From Antedon mediterranea (taxonomy: Eukaryota > Echinodermata > Crinoidea > Comatulida > Antedonidae): a DNA stretch of 64,000 nucleotides. How positions within the stretch are numbered: the first letter of the stretch is position 1; each line of letters starts with the position of its first letter. Under the pieces are notes generated by a model. It ran no database searches, was not told where the DNA came from, and was given only the letters and a program-made list of their open reading frames with translations. Location: NCBI RefSeq assembly GCF_964355755.1, contig NC_092680.1, positions 18,825,001 through 18,889,000 on the forward strand, given 5' to 3'. The position numbers and the translations under genes are program-made. This document shows, piece by piece, positions 12,697 to 24,900 of the stretch.

Positions 12697-12745
12697 AGTA
12701 GCAGAGCTTTCGGGCAACACTAGTCCTTCATCAGTGCAAGTACTT
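12697..12745 (-). ncRNA. Hammerhead-ribozyme-like motif, probably a retroelement relic
   Basis: Minus strand reads GCACTGATGAAGGACTAGTG then TTGCCCGAAAGCTCTGCTA. This contains the two invariant hammerhead blocks, CUGAUGA and GAAA, bracketing a segment that would form stem II if GGAC/GCCC is read as a decayed GGGC/GCCC. GC-UCU-GC after GAAA could form a short stem III followed by UA. Penelope-like retroelements carry such minimal hammerheads. Stem I is weak, so this copy is probably inactive. Confidence 0.4.
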
Positions 12746-13989
12746 AGACAAAGTAGCTAGTATTAAGCAGAAAAGCGCTACCCGAGTGGACTGGAATAAA
12801 AGAAATAAAAACAAAGGCGGCACAGGCTGGTGAATAGAGAGAGTAAGTGTAGAAAATTGATAGCTTGGTAAATATAAACAATTTTGGAATGGAACTAAAA
12901 ATACAGCTTTAATATTGTAACTTAAATTAATACTTTTGGTTGGTCAAATGTAGAGAACAGTTACAATAGTTGATATTGCGAGGGAATCCAAGCCACGACT
13001 AGCTTGGCGTCCATACACTAACTCTAACCTTTACAACCATACCAAATAACACATCATGGCAAACATTATTTACAAAATTCAGTTTATTTTGATTAATAAT
13101 AAATATACACATCTGCTGTAATAATACATATTAACAAATTTAGGAATGTAAAAATGATTTTGGTATTGTGTCCAAGTGGTGATTTTGTTTTAGAAAGTGT
13201 AGAAAAAACGTAGGATAAAACGTTTTTATGTTATTCTTGGCCTGAGCATATGTGCATAATATAATTATGCTGTTTATAGCCAACAACATGTCAAATGAAA
13301 TTGAAAATGACTGATGAAGTTGGCAAGTCCTAACCAAAGCATTATACATCAATTATCTAATAATTTAAAGGTTTTTTGGTGGTTAGACATCAATACAGAG
13401 CACTATAAATAATCTATCTCAGTGTAACATCAAATATTATTACCGTATTTATTCGAATAGAAGCCCCAGGGCATTTATTGTTCAGGAGGGTTTTTGGGGG
13501 GAATTTATTCGAGGGAGGCGTTTAATTGAATAAACTAGAAAATCAACTCTAACAAAAATATATCTCAAAAAGTCATCATATGGAAAGGGACAATAATAAG
13601 GCTGGTACTAATTGGTAAATTGGATACAGCAGTTTGAAGTCATGCCTTTACTTTGTCATGCACTATGCCTCTGTTACAACATATTAATGTGAGAACGTAT
13701 TCTTTTATGATCCTTTTACGCAAACATTTAAGATCTTAGTCTTATGTATATACTGTTCAAAAGATATGTATTTTTTTAACAATGTACCTTATAAATAAGA
13801 GAATTATATAAATGTGCATATATACATATATTATTTATATTTATAGAACTATAATAAAAGTGGGACGAACCCACACAAGACAAAAAAAAAAACCATTTAA
13901 GATTTTTACCAAGAAATTATTCATGTTATTGCAATTAACCATATATAATTAATATTAATATATATAGAATTCTTAAATACCACACTGTC
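12746..13989. other. Region downstream of RBBP8, nothing recognised
   Basis: AT-rich. It probably contains the RBBP8 3' UTR at its right end; minus-strand AATAAA words occur at 13448 and 13083, but neither is clearly the functional poly(A) signal. Confidence 0.35.
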
Positions 13990-16900
13990 CTATTTTTGTT
14001 TAGATGTTGATTCTGTTTTACTTTTGAAATTTCTTTTATATTTTTTCCTCCTACCAAGTAGCTTGCGTGTTTCCTCAGCTGTTTCCTCTTCCTCCTTGGA
14101 CGCGTTGTTAATATAACCTGTGACAAAAAAAATAGTTTAACCATAAATGTACACAAACACATAACAAAAATGTATGCACTTTTGTCAACCTAATCATTTT
14201 TTAAATAATAATGTATATTTATTTTTGTGTGTTTTCTTGTTGACACAAAATCAATTTAATGTCACTTTTGAAGGAATATGAACAAAAATTCGCTCAATTT
14301 CAACAATAGGGTCTATTCAGACCTACAGAATTATGGTTTTGTAATGTATGCAGCATACAACACCATAGGTCCTATTCAGACCTACAGAGTTATGGTTTTG
14401 TACTATATGCAGCATACAGTCCAGGTCTTTTTCAGAGTGAGTGGCAAAACACTTAAGACAGTGGAACCGTAATACCTTGCCATATTAACATCGACAAGAG
14501 TTCGAGCCTCACTCGCTCCATGGTTCTGGTGGTAGAATAAGTCTTCCCGGATAAGGACTATAAACTGTAGGTCCAGTGTACACATCATGTGCACTTTAAA
14601 GAACCTAGTACATCTTTCGAGATGAGTAGGGGGTTACCCCGGTGTACTAGTATACACACAGCCACTGTCCTCATCAAGAGGGCCCCTTGATTGTCAGCAT
14701 ATGCTGTTTAGGGTCACCCTCTATAAATAAGGTGTAATAAAAAAATAAAATAAAAACGACCTACAGGAGAGTTATGGTGTTGTAATGTATGCAGCATACA
14801 ACTCCATACAGTAGGTCTTTTTCAGACCTACAGAGGTATGGTTTTGTACTGTATGCAGCATACAAGTTCCAGTTCAGACCTTCAGAGTTTTTAAACATAA
14901 AAACAGAACAAGAGTAGGATTACTTAAAAGTAATTCTACTCTTGTTCTGTTTTTATGTTGTACATTCTGTAAATTGGCAAAATAAATAATGACAATTTTT
15001 GCCCTTTCCTGGAAAAAAGAACCACTTCCCCTATTCATTGATTATTAGATAATTGTCAAGAACCATTACCTTTTTGAAGGCATATCTGTGTATTAGGGAA
15101 GTCAACATCCCAATAATGAGGTTGAGTAGCAGGGGGAGAGTAATGACCTCTGTGACGTGAACAAGCCTTCATACGATCAGCCTTTTGTGAATCTGTCAAA
15201 TCCATCGTACTGAAATACTTTAGGAGAAAAAAATGCAAGTTCAGAAACAATATTGTAAAAGCAAATAAAGAGCAAGTCCTCAACAATGTACAATAAAAAA
15301 TAGTGAACACCAACACTTTCGATTCACACAACTAAATTTTCCTGTAGAATACTTAGTTTACTACAGTAGAACTCATCCGTGTGGGACACCTACATTATAT
15401 GTAATGAAAGAGAAGCAAAATATATTTTTATTGCCAAACCTCCACCACCAGAATCATGGAGTGAGTGAGCCTCGAACCCCTGCCGATGTTATGGCAACGT
15501 AATTACGGTTCCACTGTCTTAACCGCTCGGCCACTCACTCACTATGTTATTGTTATACTGATAAAGGGGTCACGACTTAAAATTCAATGAACTTACTGCA
15601 ACCTCCATCCACCCATAATATACACTGTATACTTATATGTTTGTTTAAATTCATTTAAATGCTTTGAAAATAAATGAAATAGAGGAATACACAAACAATA
15701 CATACCGCTTCACAGTCTTTGCATTCAAAGCCTCTTAGTTTCCTCCTGTCTGCCTGCTTACGTACTACTTCTACGTACTTATAAGTGGGCTTCTCTTCAG
15801 CTACTGATGGCACCCTGTAGGAATTGCATACAAAATATGTTAATATCATCAGGTTTAAATTGTTTGCATTTAGTATCTATACAGTAAAGCCTCTAATTTT
15901 GCTCTTTCCAATTATGGCGACACCCTTCGAGGGGAACTTTCCTGTGAAACGGACAAGGGCAAATATATCATATATGACCAACACATATTCAGGGGACACT
16001 CCCTATAAATGAACGTGTCCTTTTAATAGAGATTCTACTCTAATCTTCACCAACCATGACGCGATAGATTGTCCAAACTGGTTTTTTTTTTCAATATTTA
16101 ACACAGAGGCACCTTAGCTTCAAGGCGCCTCGGATCAGCAAAGAAAAATCAATCAAATCTTCCAGAATTAACATGAAATTGTCACAAGTCAAAAGAAATC
16201 TGAAATGTTGTTTGTGATTGGTCAACTCACTTTAATTGTGCCTACGTCCTTGAATTATATCCAAGTGGGAATCAAACTAATATTACCATGCTAAAGAGGG
16301 ACAATAATATGATGATCAACCAAGTTGGTCAGACAATAAATAAAAATGTAACACATTAGTACTGTACAAGAAAAAAAATAATTACACATCGTAATCTTTG
16401 ATGAAAGAATCAACAGGTAGCTTCTTTGGTTTCTCATCTTCAACAACATTGGCCATATCTGTGGAAAAGGTAACATAACATAATGAACAAAATAAAATGT
16501 CATGATGACATTTCCAGCAATATACCTCCCTAATCTATTTTTGTGACTTTCCAGACATAGAAAATATTATAGTAAAGTTCCATTAATTTTCATAAAGACC
16601 TATACAGTACAAACTCTGTGTGGTATAGAGGATGAGAAAATGTGAGATTGAATTTAGTACAGTAAATTCAATTGTTATAAAAAAAAAAACTACCTCCATC
16701 ATGTTCCTCATATTCCTCATTGACACCAAACATATCATCTTCGCTTAAATTCTCAACATCCTTATCAACCATCAAAGAATGAACAGCATCACCTTCTTGC
16801 ATGTTAGTAGCAAAGGTATCATCTAGAATGCATGGCACCTCTTTGACAATGCAAACTGTGCCAGACTTTATTAAAACAGGTTTATGATTGGCAAGATCAT

Positions 16901-19900
16901 TTGTCTGTGGAGTATTCTTGTCAAATTCGCTAAGATCAATGGCAGGATCTATAGTACCATTTAGAAAACTGTGATCAATTTCAATGTCTTCTTTTTTGCG
17001 ATCAATTTCACGGTCTTCTTTTCTGCGATCAATTTTACTGTCTTCTTTTCTGCGATCAATTTCACTTCCATCTTTTTGGTCATCATATAAAGTTCTTCTT
17101 TTAACAGGTACAAAGGGTTTCTTGAATTCTGATGTCTTAAAATCTTTCAGAGACTGTTTAACAGCTTCTTGAAAATAGATGTCTTGCTGAGTGTCATCAC
17201 AAGTGATACTGCCTTTGTTACTGGTTCTAATGTCAGAGCTACCTTTATTACTGCCATTAAAACATGACAGAGTTTTTTGGACAAGTCTGTGTTTTGCTGG
17301 AGAGTTTAAATTCATTTCCTTTTCAGTATTATCTTCTCTGTATCTTCTTTTGCTTTCCACAATATTTTTTGAATCGGTATTTTCATCAATAAGCTTACGT
17401 TTCTTACTAGTCGAAGGTGTTTCTTCTTCCATTTCTTGTTTTGAAGTTTTGTCAAACAATCTGATTTTCTGAAAATCAATTTTAGGTTCTCTTAACAACA
17501 ATGGTGATTCATCAGACATGTAGCTTTCATCCCCTATCAGAGAAGCTGAAGAAGGAGTCTTTAGGGCCATAGATATCGAGGAAGATACAGGGGTCTTTTG
17601 AGTAACAACGGAAGGTGTTTTCTGGACAGAAAATTCAAGAACTCTGCTAGCATTCTTAGCTTTTTCTTCATCTTCTTTTGTAAGAACTGCTGAGATGTCT
17701 CGTTGGAATGTTGGTGAAGGAATCTGTGTACTATTAAGATCGACCGGATACTGTGATTCTGACCTTGGCAATGAGGTGCAACGGTCAGCAGCCCACTTTG
17801 TTTGACCATCTCCATTCTTTTGTTTGTCTTGCTTACTAACCATCTGTCGTGCCTTCTTAATCTTTGGTATGTTTGGTGTACTGCTTAATGGTGGTACCTT
17901 CAACACTCTGCTCTGAGATTGAATCATTGTCAGATCATAATCTTCCATTTGCGAAGGATTTTCTTTACGTAAATTAAGAGAATTATCTTCTAGTTGAGGG
18001 GCAATCTGTGTGCTGGTGTATTGTGGGCCGTCCACCTTATCTTGTGTATTAAACACTGTTCCTTCATCATCTGGAAACGTGCATGTATCTGGTATTGACA
18101 CCGACATGATATCTCTTCCCATAATGCCTTTCACATCAGGTGTTTTAATATCAGAATCATCTATTAACGGTATGTTAATCTCATCAGAAATGTCTAACGA
18201 CATATCAGATGGAAAGGTATCTGGAACAAAAGCCATTTTTAAATTGTCACCTTTTGCACCAATGTAATAGTCACTTTCATTGAATCTTCCTTCTGTTGCT
18301 ATCTTAGTATTACTTTCTTTTGAACTTTGACCTGTGATTGGTATAACTAGAGGTTTTGTCATCAACACACTCACTGCTACAGAACTTACTCCTTTCTTTC
18401 TTCTAAGCTTCCCTTTAGGCTTTTTAACTGGAGATAAATTAGATCCAATTGTGGAAGATACCACTGATGAGGGGAAATCTATAAACAATATAATAGTTTG
18501 CAATTTAATTAATAAAGATTCAATATACCAATATACTTTTTAGTAAAACTTCCATGACTTTTGAACAGTGTTACATAAATTGTGCATGAATGGTTTCCAA
18601 TAAAAATGTAAATTGTTTTCATCTTATGGTGTATACAAATAACTCTCCGATCATATTATATACTCTATCCATGACTTTTTAATGATAGCCATAAATTTTG
18701 AGGTGGGGACAATTTTTTAAATTATAATTCCATGATTTAAGTAATACAGTAGTATGATCCTTATATATTACTGATACTAGATGATAGCCTACTCTGAAGT
18801 ACTGTATTGAATAAAGGGGTATAAATAGCAAAACTTCCTAATAATTCCAAACTAATAGGCTTACTTTCTGTTGAAGCATCTACACATGTTTTATGTTGAT
18901 CTGTTGTCTCTTTACACTTTTTACATATTCTGTATAAAAAAAATAGCAGGTTTCTGAATGAACATCAAGGTGGTCATATTATTAATATTTGCCGCGTAAT
19001 AGCTATTCATATTTTGCACAGATCTGAAATTTCTTGTCAGATCTGAACGATTATTATTTGATGGCAACATATGCATGTTTACAGCTTTTACTTTTTATAA
19101 ATCCAAATCTCACCAACAAATGAGTTTGACATTAAAAGTAAGGGTCAAAGGTTGGGCAGGAGGTATGTACTCTAGTATTATACATGTGTTTTACTTACTT
19201 ATCTTTCATTAGCTCTTGCATCTTTGTCTTCATCATCTCGCGTTCATTTAGCATTAATTTACATTTTGTGTAATATTTCTTCGCATAATGAGCACTCCTT
19301 TATTAAGAAAAATATATTCAATATCAATCTAATTAACAAAAGACAAACAATTTAGACATTTAACTAATCACAAGGATTTATTTAGTCTTTGTTAGGGACA
19401 GACCATAAATATATTCTGCAGTTACTACATCTAGAAAAATAAAAGCCATTGAAAAAACAGAAAAGAATGTAGAGATTTTGTGAGGTGTGAGCCAAGGGCA
19501 ACCTAGGTGGAGGAGAATACATGAATCTCTTCCTTCATCAGCCTTCATCAGTGGAAATTTACTTCCATTTATTGTCATTTGCATATAAAATATACATAGA
19601 AATTATGTTTGCTCTGAGATATACAAAAACAGATATATGAAAATTACAAATGACAACAACAACGAGGCTGTATTTAAGTAAAGTACGCAATTAGCAAACT
19701 TTTTTATACACGCTTTGCTGTTTATTACAACTAAAACCATATGTTACTTTAGTAAATATATGAACATTGTAGAATTACTTACTGATTTGCATTGGTGTGA
19801 ACTTTTTGGTATCTTGTTGTTATCATGCATACCTCATCTTTTAATTCTATTTAGAACAAAAAAATTAAATAATAACAATTACTTACATTTATTTATCAAA

Positions 19901-20368
19901 TGGAAGTTATTTAAACTAATTTTGTAACATAAAAGTACAAGTGTCATTTAATATACTGTTAATATTACAGATATTTTGTTCAATAAAGTTAGTTTTATAT
20001 GTATGTTTTAAGTTCTGTTTGCATGGTAACAGCAAATGCTAAACGCATCACTTAATGATACAGCTTAAATTATCTGTTTTTTGCTAATATCAGGAAACAA
20101 ACATATTGTATAATATACTATTATAATTATTTAGTAAAAATGTTTTACTTCTTCAAATGTATGCTTGATCTAAAGCTTTGTCTACATTATCAAACTTTAT
20201 GTGAAAAAAAAAATGTGATGAATTTAACTATATTTTTGATAGTGTAGACCGAGCTTTATATTAAATTTTGAGGCAGCAATTAAAAATAAAATTACTTTTC
20301 ACAATCTGCAAATGTGCTTCTTGTAGTTTTAACAGACAGCTCATAAATTGATTATCATCATTTGCCAT
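13990..20368 (-). CDS. RBBP8: RBBP8 / CtIP DNA-end resection factor
   Basis: CtIP (Sae2/Ctp1 family) works with MRE11-RAD50-NBS1 in the nucleus to start resection of DNA double-strand breaks. Exons: 20296-20368, 19783-19846, 19199-19297, 18865-18929, 16694-18478, 16386-16458, 15706-15814, 15070-15217, 13990-14117. All are GT-AG and phases agree; 2544 nt, 847 residues (human 897). The N-terminal part looks helical and holds CKKC (C81/C84) followed by H, like the zinc motif of CtIP. The 595-residue central exon is disordered. The C-terminal domain is the clear match: YKYVEVVRKQADRRKLRGFE, CKDCEA, ACSRHRGHYSPPATQ, DFPNTQIC. Oddities: a tandem EIDRRKED-type repeat (about four copies, DNA 16980-17060), and T787, aligned with the human CDK site T847, is followed by Q instead of P. 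Exon 8 uses the acceptor at 15218, which restores EAYFSTMD. The start is the ATG at 20368; exon 2 is short and was placed by phase. Confidence 0.9.
14305..14435. repeat. Tandem repeat of about 65 bp, left part
   Basis: Units of the type CAGACCTACAGAGTTATGGT then TTTGTAATGTATGCAGCATA. Two units lie here and about two more at 14758-14895, with a SINE between them. In RBBP8 intron 8. Confidence 0.75.
14436..14757 (+). mobile_element. tRNA-derived SINE, type A, near full length
   Basis: Head resembles a class II (Ser/Leu-like) tRNA: GTGAGTGGC...TTAAGACAG (A box) and GAGTTCGAGCCTC (B box). Body: GGTTCTGGTGGTAGAA, AAGGACTATAAACTGTAGG, GAACCTAGTACATCTTTCGA and GGGTTACCCCGGTGTACTAG. Tail is TATAAATAAGGTGTAATAAA. 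Inserted within the tandem repeat on either side. A second long copy is at 42835. Confidence 0.8.
14758..14895. repeat. Tandem repeat of about 65 bp, right part
   Basis: Continues the units seen at 14305-14435 (GACCTACAG...GTATGCAGCATACAA), interrupted by the SINE. It is followed at 14898-14958 by a hairpin: CATAAAAACAGAACAAGAGT and its near-perfect inverse. Confidence 0.7.
15441..15545 (-). mobile_element. SINE type A head fragment
   Basis: Reverse complement gives GTGAGTGGCCGAGCGGTTAA, GACAGTGGAACCGTAATTAC and GGGGTTCGAGGCTCACTCAC. This is the best preserved A and B boxes of the family in this window. In RBBP8 intron 7. Confidence 0.75.
20173..20256. mobile_element. MITE family 1, short copy
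   Basis: Only 84 bp: AAGCTTTGTCTACATTATC to GATAGTGTAGACCGAGCTT, flanked by TA on both sides. In RBBP8 intron 1; an internally deleted copy. Confidence 0.75.
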
Positions 20369-21976
20369 TTTCTTCTGTGTTTCTCTTTTTACTAAACCTT
20401 AAAAAATAAAATAATTATTTCTAACTAGGGAGGAGGTAGGGCCCGGGAAGGCGATCGGGACTAACAGACATAAAAAACAACCAGTTTTTATAGGTCTGAG
20501 ATTTCGTCTTTTTTTAAAACTTGTGCATTATTGGGTCCTCAGTCGCAGTTTGGGGTACGTTCTTGGTGTTGACATGGTTATGACCATCTCAGTCACTTTT
20601 TCCATGTGTGTCATGTCAAGCGAAGCTCCTAAACCTAGCCCTATTTATTATAATAATTAATTAAGGTATCTAGCCTAGGCCTACCTATTAGGCTATAGGT
20701 ATAGGCCTAGCCTCCCAATATGTTATTATATATTATTAATTAATTATTATTAAATAATAATTATTATAAATTAACTACTATTATTAGGCTAGTAATGTAG
20801 CTAGGCCTATCACATCTTTCTACTCAATAAAGACGATGAGTAAATTATGACGAATAATAACGAATTTAGGCGCTCTATAACGAGCGGCCGACCTAACTAA
20901 ATGGCCACCGAAATAATCAAACAACACCAACAGGCTGGCCTAGTCCCGACATACCTTACCTTACCAGGTCCAAGCAAGGCTAGCCGCGCCTATATATAGA
21001 CTTACTTTTTTGGGCCTACAAAAAGGGTCTTAATAAAATTGTACCTTTATCAAGCAACACAAGTATGCAGTGAACACATTTATAAAGTATTCTAAGATAA
21101 CTGTTTAGTAAAATACTGCTTTCCCAGCGATGTCTGGAATGTATTTTAGGCCTAGGCCTAGGCTTTGCTAGTTAGCTAGTATCGTGTCGTCTTTTGAAAA
21201 ACCCGCAGTATTTATCAAGTGTTGCCAGATAATTTATGACATGTAATTACGTTGTTGTCGTCGATATTAATCTATAATTTTCTATATTATAAAACCAGGG
21301 AGTTGTAAAATACCCCCTGATAAAACTAAGATGGAAAAAATAATTTTTATTTATAGTTAAAATTCATTTCTAATGTATATGATGTATATGTAAAACGTGT
21401 AAATGTAAATACAGTTTTAATTTTAAACACAGTGTAATGCACAGTGCTTTCTGCCAATATTCCATTTTGATCTACCCCATAGGTGGCGCTATTATGAAAT
21501 AACAAAATGTCAACATCAACATGTGTTGTTGGGTCTTTGATCTGTTTTTTTGGTTTGTGCATTTCTGTATAACAACTCTAATTTAATTCTTTATGGTTTT
21601 TTTTCTGTATATTTATAATATAACTAATGAAGTTAATCACTAGGCTGTCTCATCTTTTTTGGAAGCCTTGCCTTCTTATTTTATGATTACTGTATTGTAA
21701 TAAATAATTAATAATATTAATAAGGCCTAGCTCTATAAAAAGCTAGGCCTAGGCTATGTTATGTTATTTATTGAATGTTTACTTATTAAAAAGGTGCTAG
21801 GAATAGGATGTAGTAGTAGTAGTAGTAGTAGTAATCAGGTTTACAGCAACATTCTTTTTTACCACCTGGCAAAATGTTTGATCCTAATCAACAACTTGTT
21901 TTTGTATCATATTTTATTTATATTATAGCAATGCAAAATGTGAGCTGAAATTATATAGAAGTATTGAAATTGAATA
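20369..21976. promoter_or_regulatory. Divergent promoter region of RBBP8 and WRAP53
   Basis: The two ATGs are 1.6 kb apart and point away from each other. The interval holds dense TAGGCCTA-type words (20670-20715, 20795-20810, 21147-21180). An acceptor-like ttatattatag at 21918-21928 upstream of the WRAP53 ATG suggests a 5' UTR intron. A TAG trinucleotide run is at 21811-21833. A 32-codon frame at 20901-20999 could be an upstream ORF, unproven. Promoter function is inferred from gene geometry. Confidence 0.5.
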
Positions 21977-24900
21977 ATGTCAGACAAAACAGCAGTTCAA
22001 GATGCGGATGAGGAGGAGGTAGTCAGTTGCACACCAGATGATCAAGCACTTAACATTGATCAAAGCCAACCTGAACATGAAGCAAAGACTACTAACGAAA
22101 CCAGTGAGGAACCCAGAGAGGTTGTAATGGAGTCATCGGAAGAACCCACTATTGATGTTGATGCAGAAGATACACAGACTATGGATACAAGGTACAAATA
22201 AGATACATCAAGGAAATCTTAAAAGAATGCTGATCTCTGGAGATAAAAGGGTTTATCTGTGTCTGTGACACAATCAGTTCCACCTCCCTTAACAGACACC
22301 CCACGCCACAGAGAATATGAACACGTAGTACAGTACTGTTCGTATTTGTTGCAGCCAGACATAAGATTAAAGGACTATTATGAGTTCCTATCTTGTTAAG
22401 GCGAGTTCAGTGTATTGTTGTTAGATTGCCTTAGATACATTAAACCCTAATATTGTAGTAATCTTTCAGATCGTTGTTGATTTGTTCGTATTTTAAGTCA
22501 AAACAGTAACATTTCAGGAAATTTGAGTACAATTTCTAGCTACAGGAAGAATTAAATTCCCTCTTACAAATGTTTTTTTATCGTTTTAGCTTGTACAAGC
22601 CTGATTGGACGAAAGAACCATACACACTAATTAACACAAAATCAGAATTTCTAACCAAAAAGGAAAACTTCCTAAAAGGTTGTAAATGGTAAGATTATTA
22701 TTATTTTATGGCTAGGCTATCTTAAATAAATGTTTGTCAAACAATTTGAGCAATGTTATTGTTATTATTATTTTAGATTTTGACAATAAAGCCTCTCCAA
22801 GGCCGATAAAGATGAACTGGCTTCGTTCATGTTAAACTCTGTCTACACTATCAAACAAGTTCGACAAAAAAGTGTGATGTGCCCAAATATGGTAATTAAT
22901 ATAACATCATCATGTTCATGGGCATATCACATTTTGTTGTCACATAAAGTTTGATAGTGTAGAGTACTCTTATGTCATGTTTTCTTCTACAGGGCTCCAG
23001 ATGGCTCTTGTATCCTAACAAACAGTGATGATAACACGCTCCGTCTCTTCAACCTTCCACCTGAATTATGGGAGGAAAACAGAGATGGTGACTTACCAGA
23101 GTGGGAATCTGTCCTAAAGATGCCGGAGGGAGAGTTGATTTACGATTACTGCTGGTATCCAACAATGAGCTCAATGGACCCATCTTCAGCTTGGTATTTA
23201 AAATTATTCTAAATATGGTATTGATATGACTATCATCATGCATATAGGCACATCACATTTGTTTGTCACATAAAGTTTGATAGTGTAGACAGAGCTTTAT
23301 ACAGTATATCATATAACAAATCAATTGTGTGCAAACAAGAGGGTTATAGTGTTTATTTTGTATTCTGTGAAATATTTATGTACTTGTTTTTACATAGTCT
23401 GGGTTCCAGACGGAGTTTTGTCTTAATATTAGTAAAAAGATATATATTTTGGCACATATGGCGTTTCATACGTATACTACTTGATTTTGTATTTTCAGAC
23501 AAAAATCGCGGTCGAAATAAAAAAAAAAAAATAAAAAAAAAAAGATAATACAGACTTGGGGAAAGTCTAGTTTTTACATTACAATTTTTTTTTATACGCA
23601 TTCAACAGCAGGCAACTTGTCTAACCTATTACTTAATATAAAAAAAGTTTTCAGGGTAATATTGTTTAGACTGAGAGAATGAATAAGTGGTTGATCCACC
23701 CAGAAAAATGCTATACTTATGACTTGTATGTTTCTGCTTTAGTTTGGTGTCAACATCGCGAGACCATCCAATTCATTTATGGGATGCCTTCACTGGTGAG
23801 TTACGGTGCACTTACAGACCGTACAACCACTTGGTAAGTTTTATATTATTTTGTGAAAAGAAATTGCTGGTTATTCACATTTGTGACGCAATAGGGTACT
23901 GTATTTCAGTACAACAGCTCCTTTGGGACGCTCCTATTCAGAGGACACAGCTTTTAAATAAGTAATGCAATATAACTATATCCACTCCTTATTCAGAGGG
24001 TTTACTTTTTTAATCCTGAAGGTGTCCCCTTAAAAGAGGTTCTATTGTGTTTGGTTTGTGTATGCGTAAGACGGATCGTGGACAGGAAATGAAAATTAAT
24101 AATGAAAAACAATGTTTTAAATTTTACCTGAAACACTGTTAATACATAACTTGGAATGTTCATTTACTCTAGTAATTACTGTTAATACAGTAATGGATAT
24201 TTTGAATGTAACAGCTCTTTCAAATCTTTTTCTATAAATTTTGGTTGAAAATATAATGAATATACAGTATATAATTAACCATTCCTTTAGGATGAAGTAA
24301 CAAGTGCTCTGTCTGTAGCCTTCAGTCCTGATGGTTCAAAACTGTATGCTGGTTTTAAGAAGATGATTCGTGTGTTTTATACAGATAGGCCTGGTAGAGA
24401 ATGTGAAGAGAGACCAACACTAGGTAACTAGTCAATTCCCTTTTCGTTCTTTCATGTTTGTGACAGCCACTGTAACAAATTCATCATAGTACACCCTAAC
24501 TGTACACTGGGCCCTCTTGGAGAACAGTTATTGACTGAAGAGGCTACCCAGTATAAAGAATAAAGAATAATATTTTAGTCATATTGACAATACTTAAGTA
24601 AATTTAATCACTGTCTGAATAGTGTTGAAATATATTGAAAGATACTCTATATAACAACGTAATAATAATATTTTGGAGTGGAGTTTGTTTATATGTTGAA
24701 ACATCAAAGCACCATTAATCATAGTTAAAAACAATAAAAAAAAAAACACAATACGTTAAAAAAATATAGTAATATATTCACATCGGCTCATTTCAACTAT
24801 TTCACCATTTTTTATGCTGACAACCAACAGCTATGATCATGTGAAATTTCGAAATTTAATTTATTATTAACATTTTATGATATAATAAAAAGTACCTTGG

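Noticed and set aside
15070-15210. RBBP8 exon 8 starting at tttcag (TACGATGG)
   Set aside because: That acceptor breaks the reading phase; the one seven bases upstream gives EAYFSTMD, matching the CtIP family.
20901-20999. 32-codon ATG frame between RBBP8 and WRAP53
   Set aside because: Could be an upstream ORF, but nothing beyond an ATG and a stop supports it.
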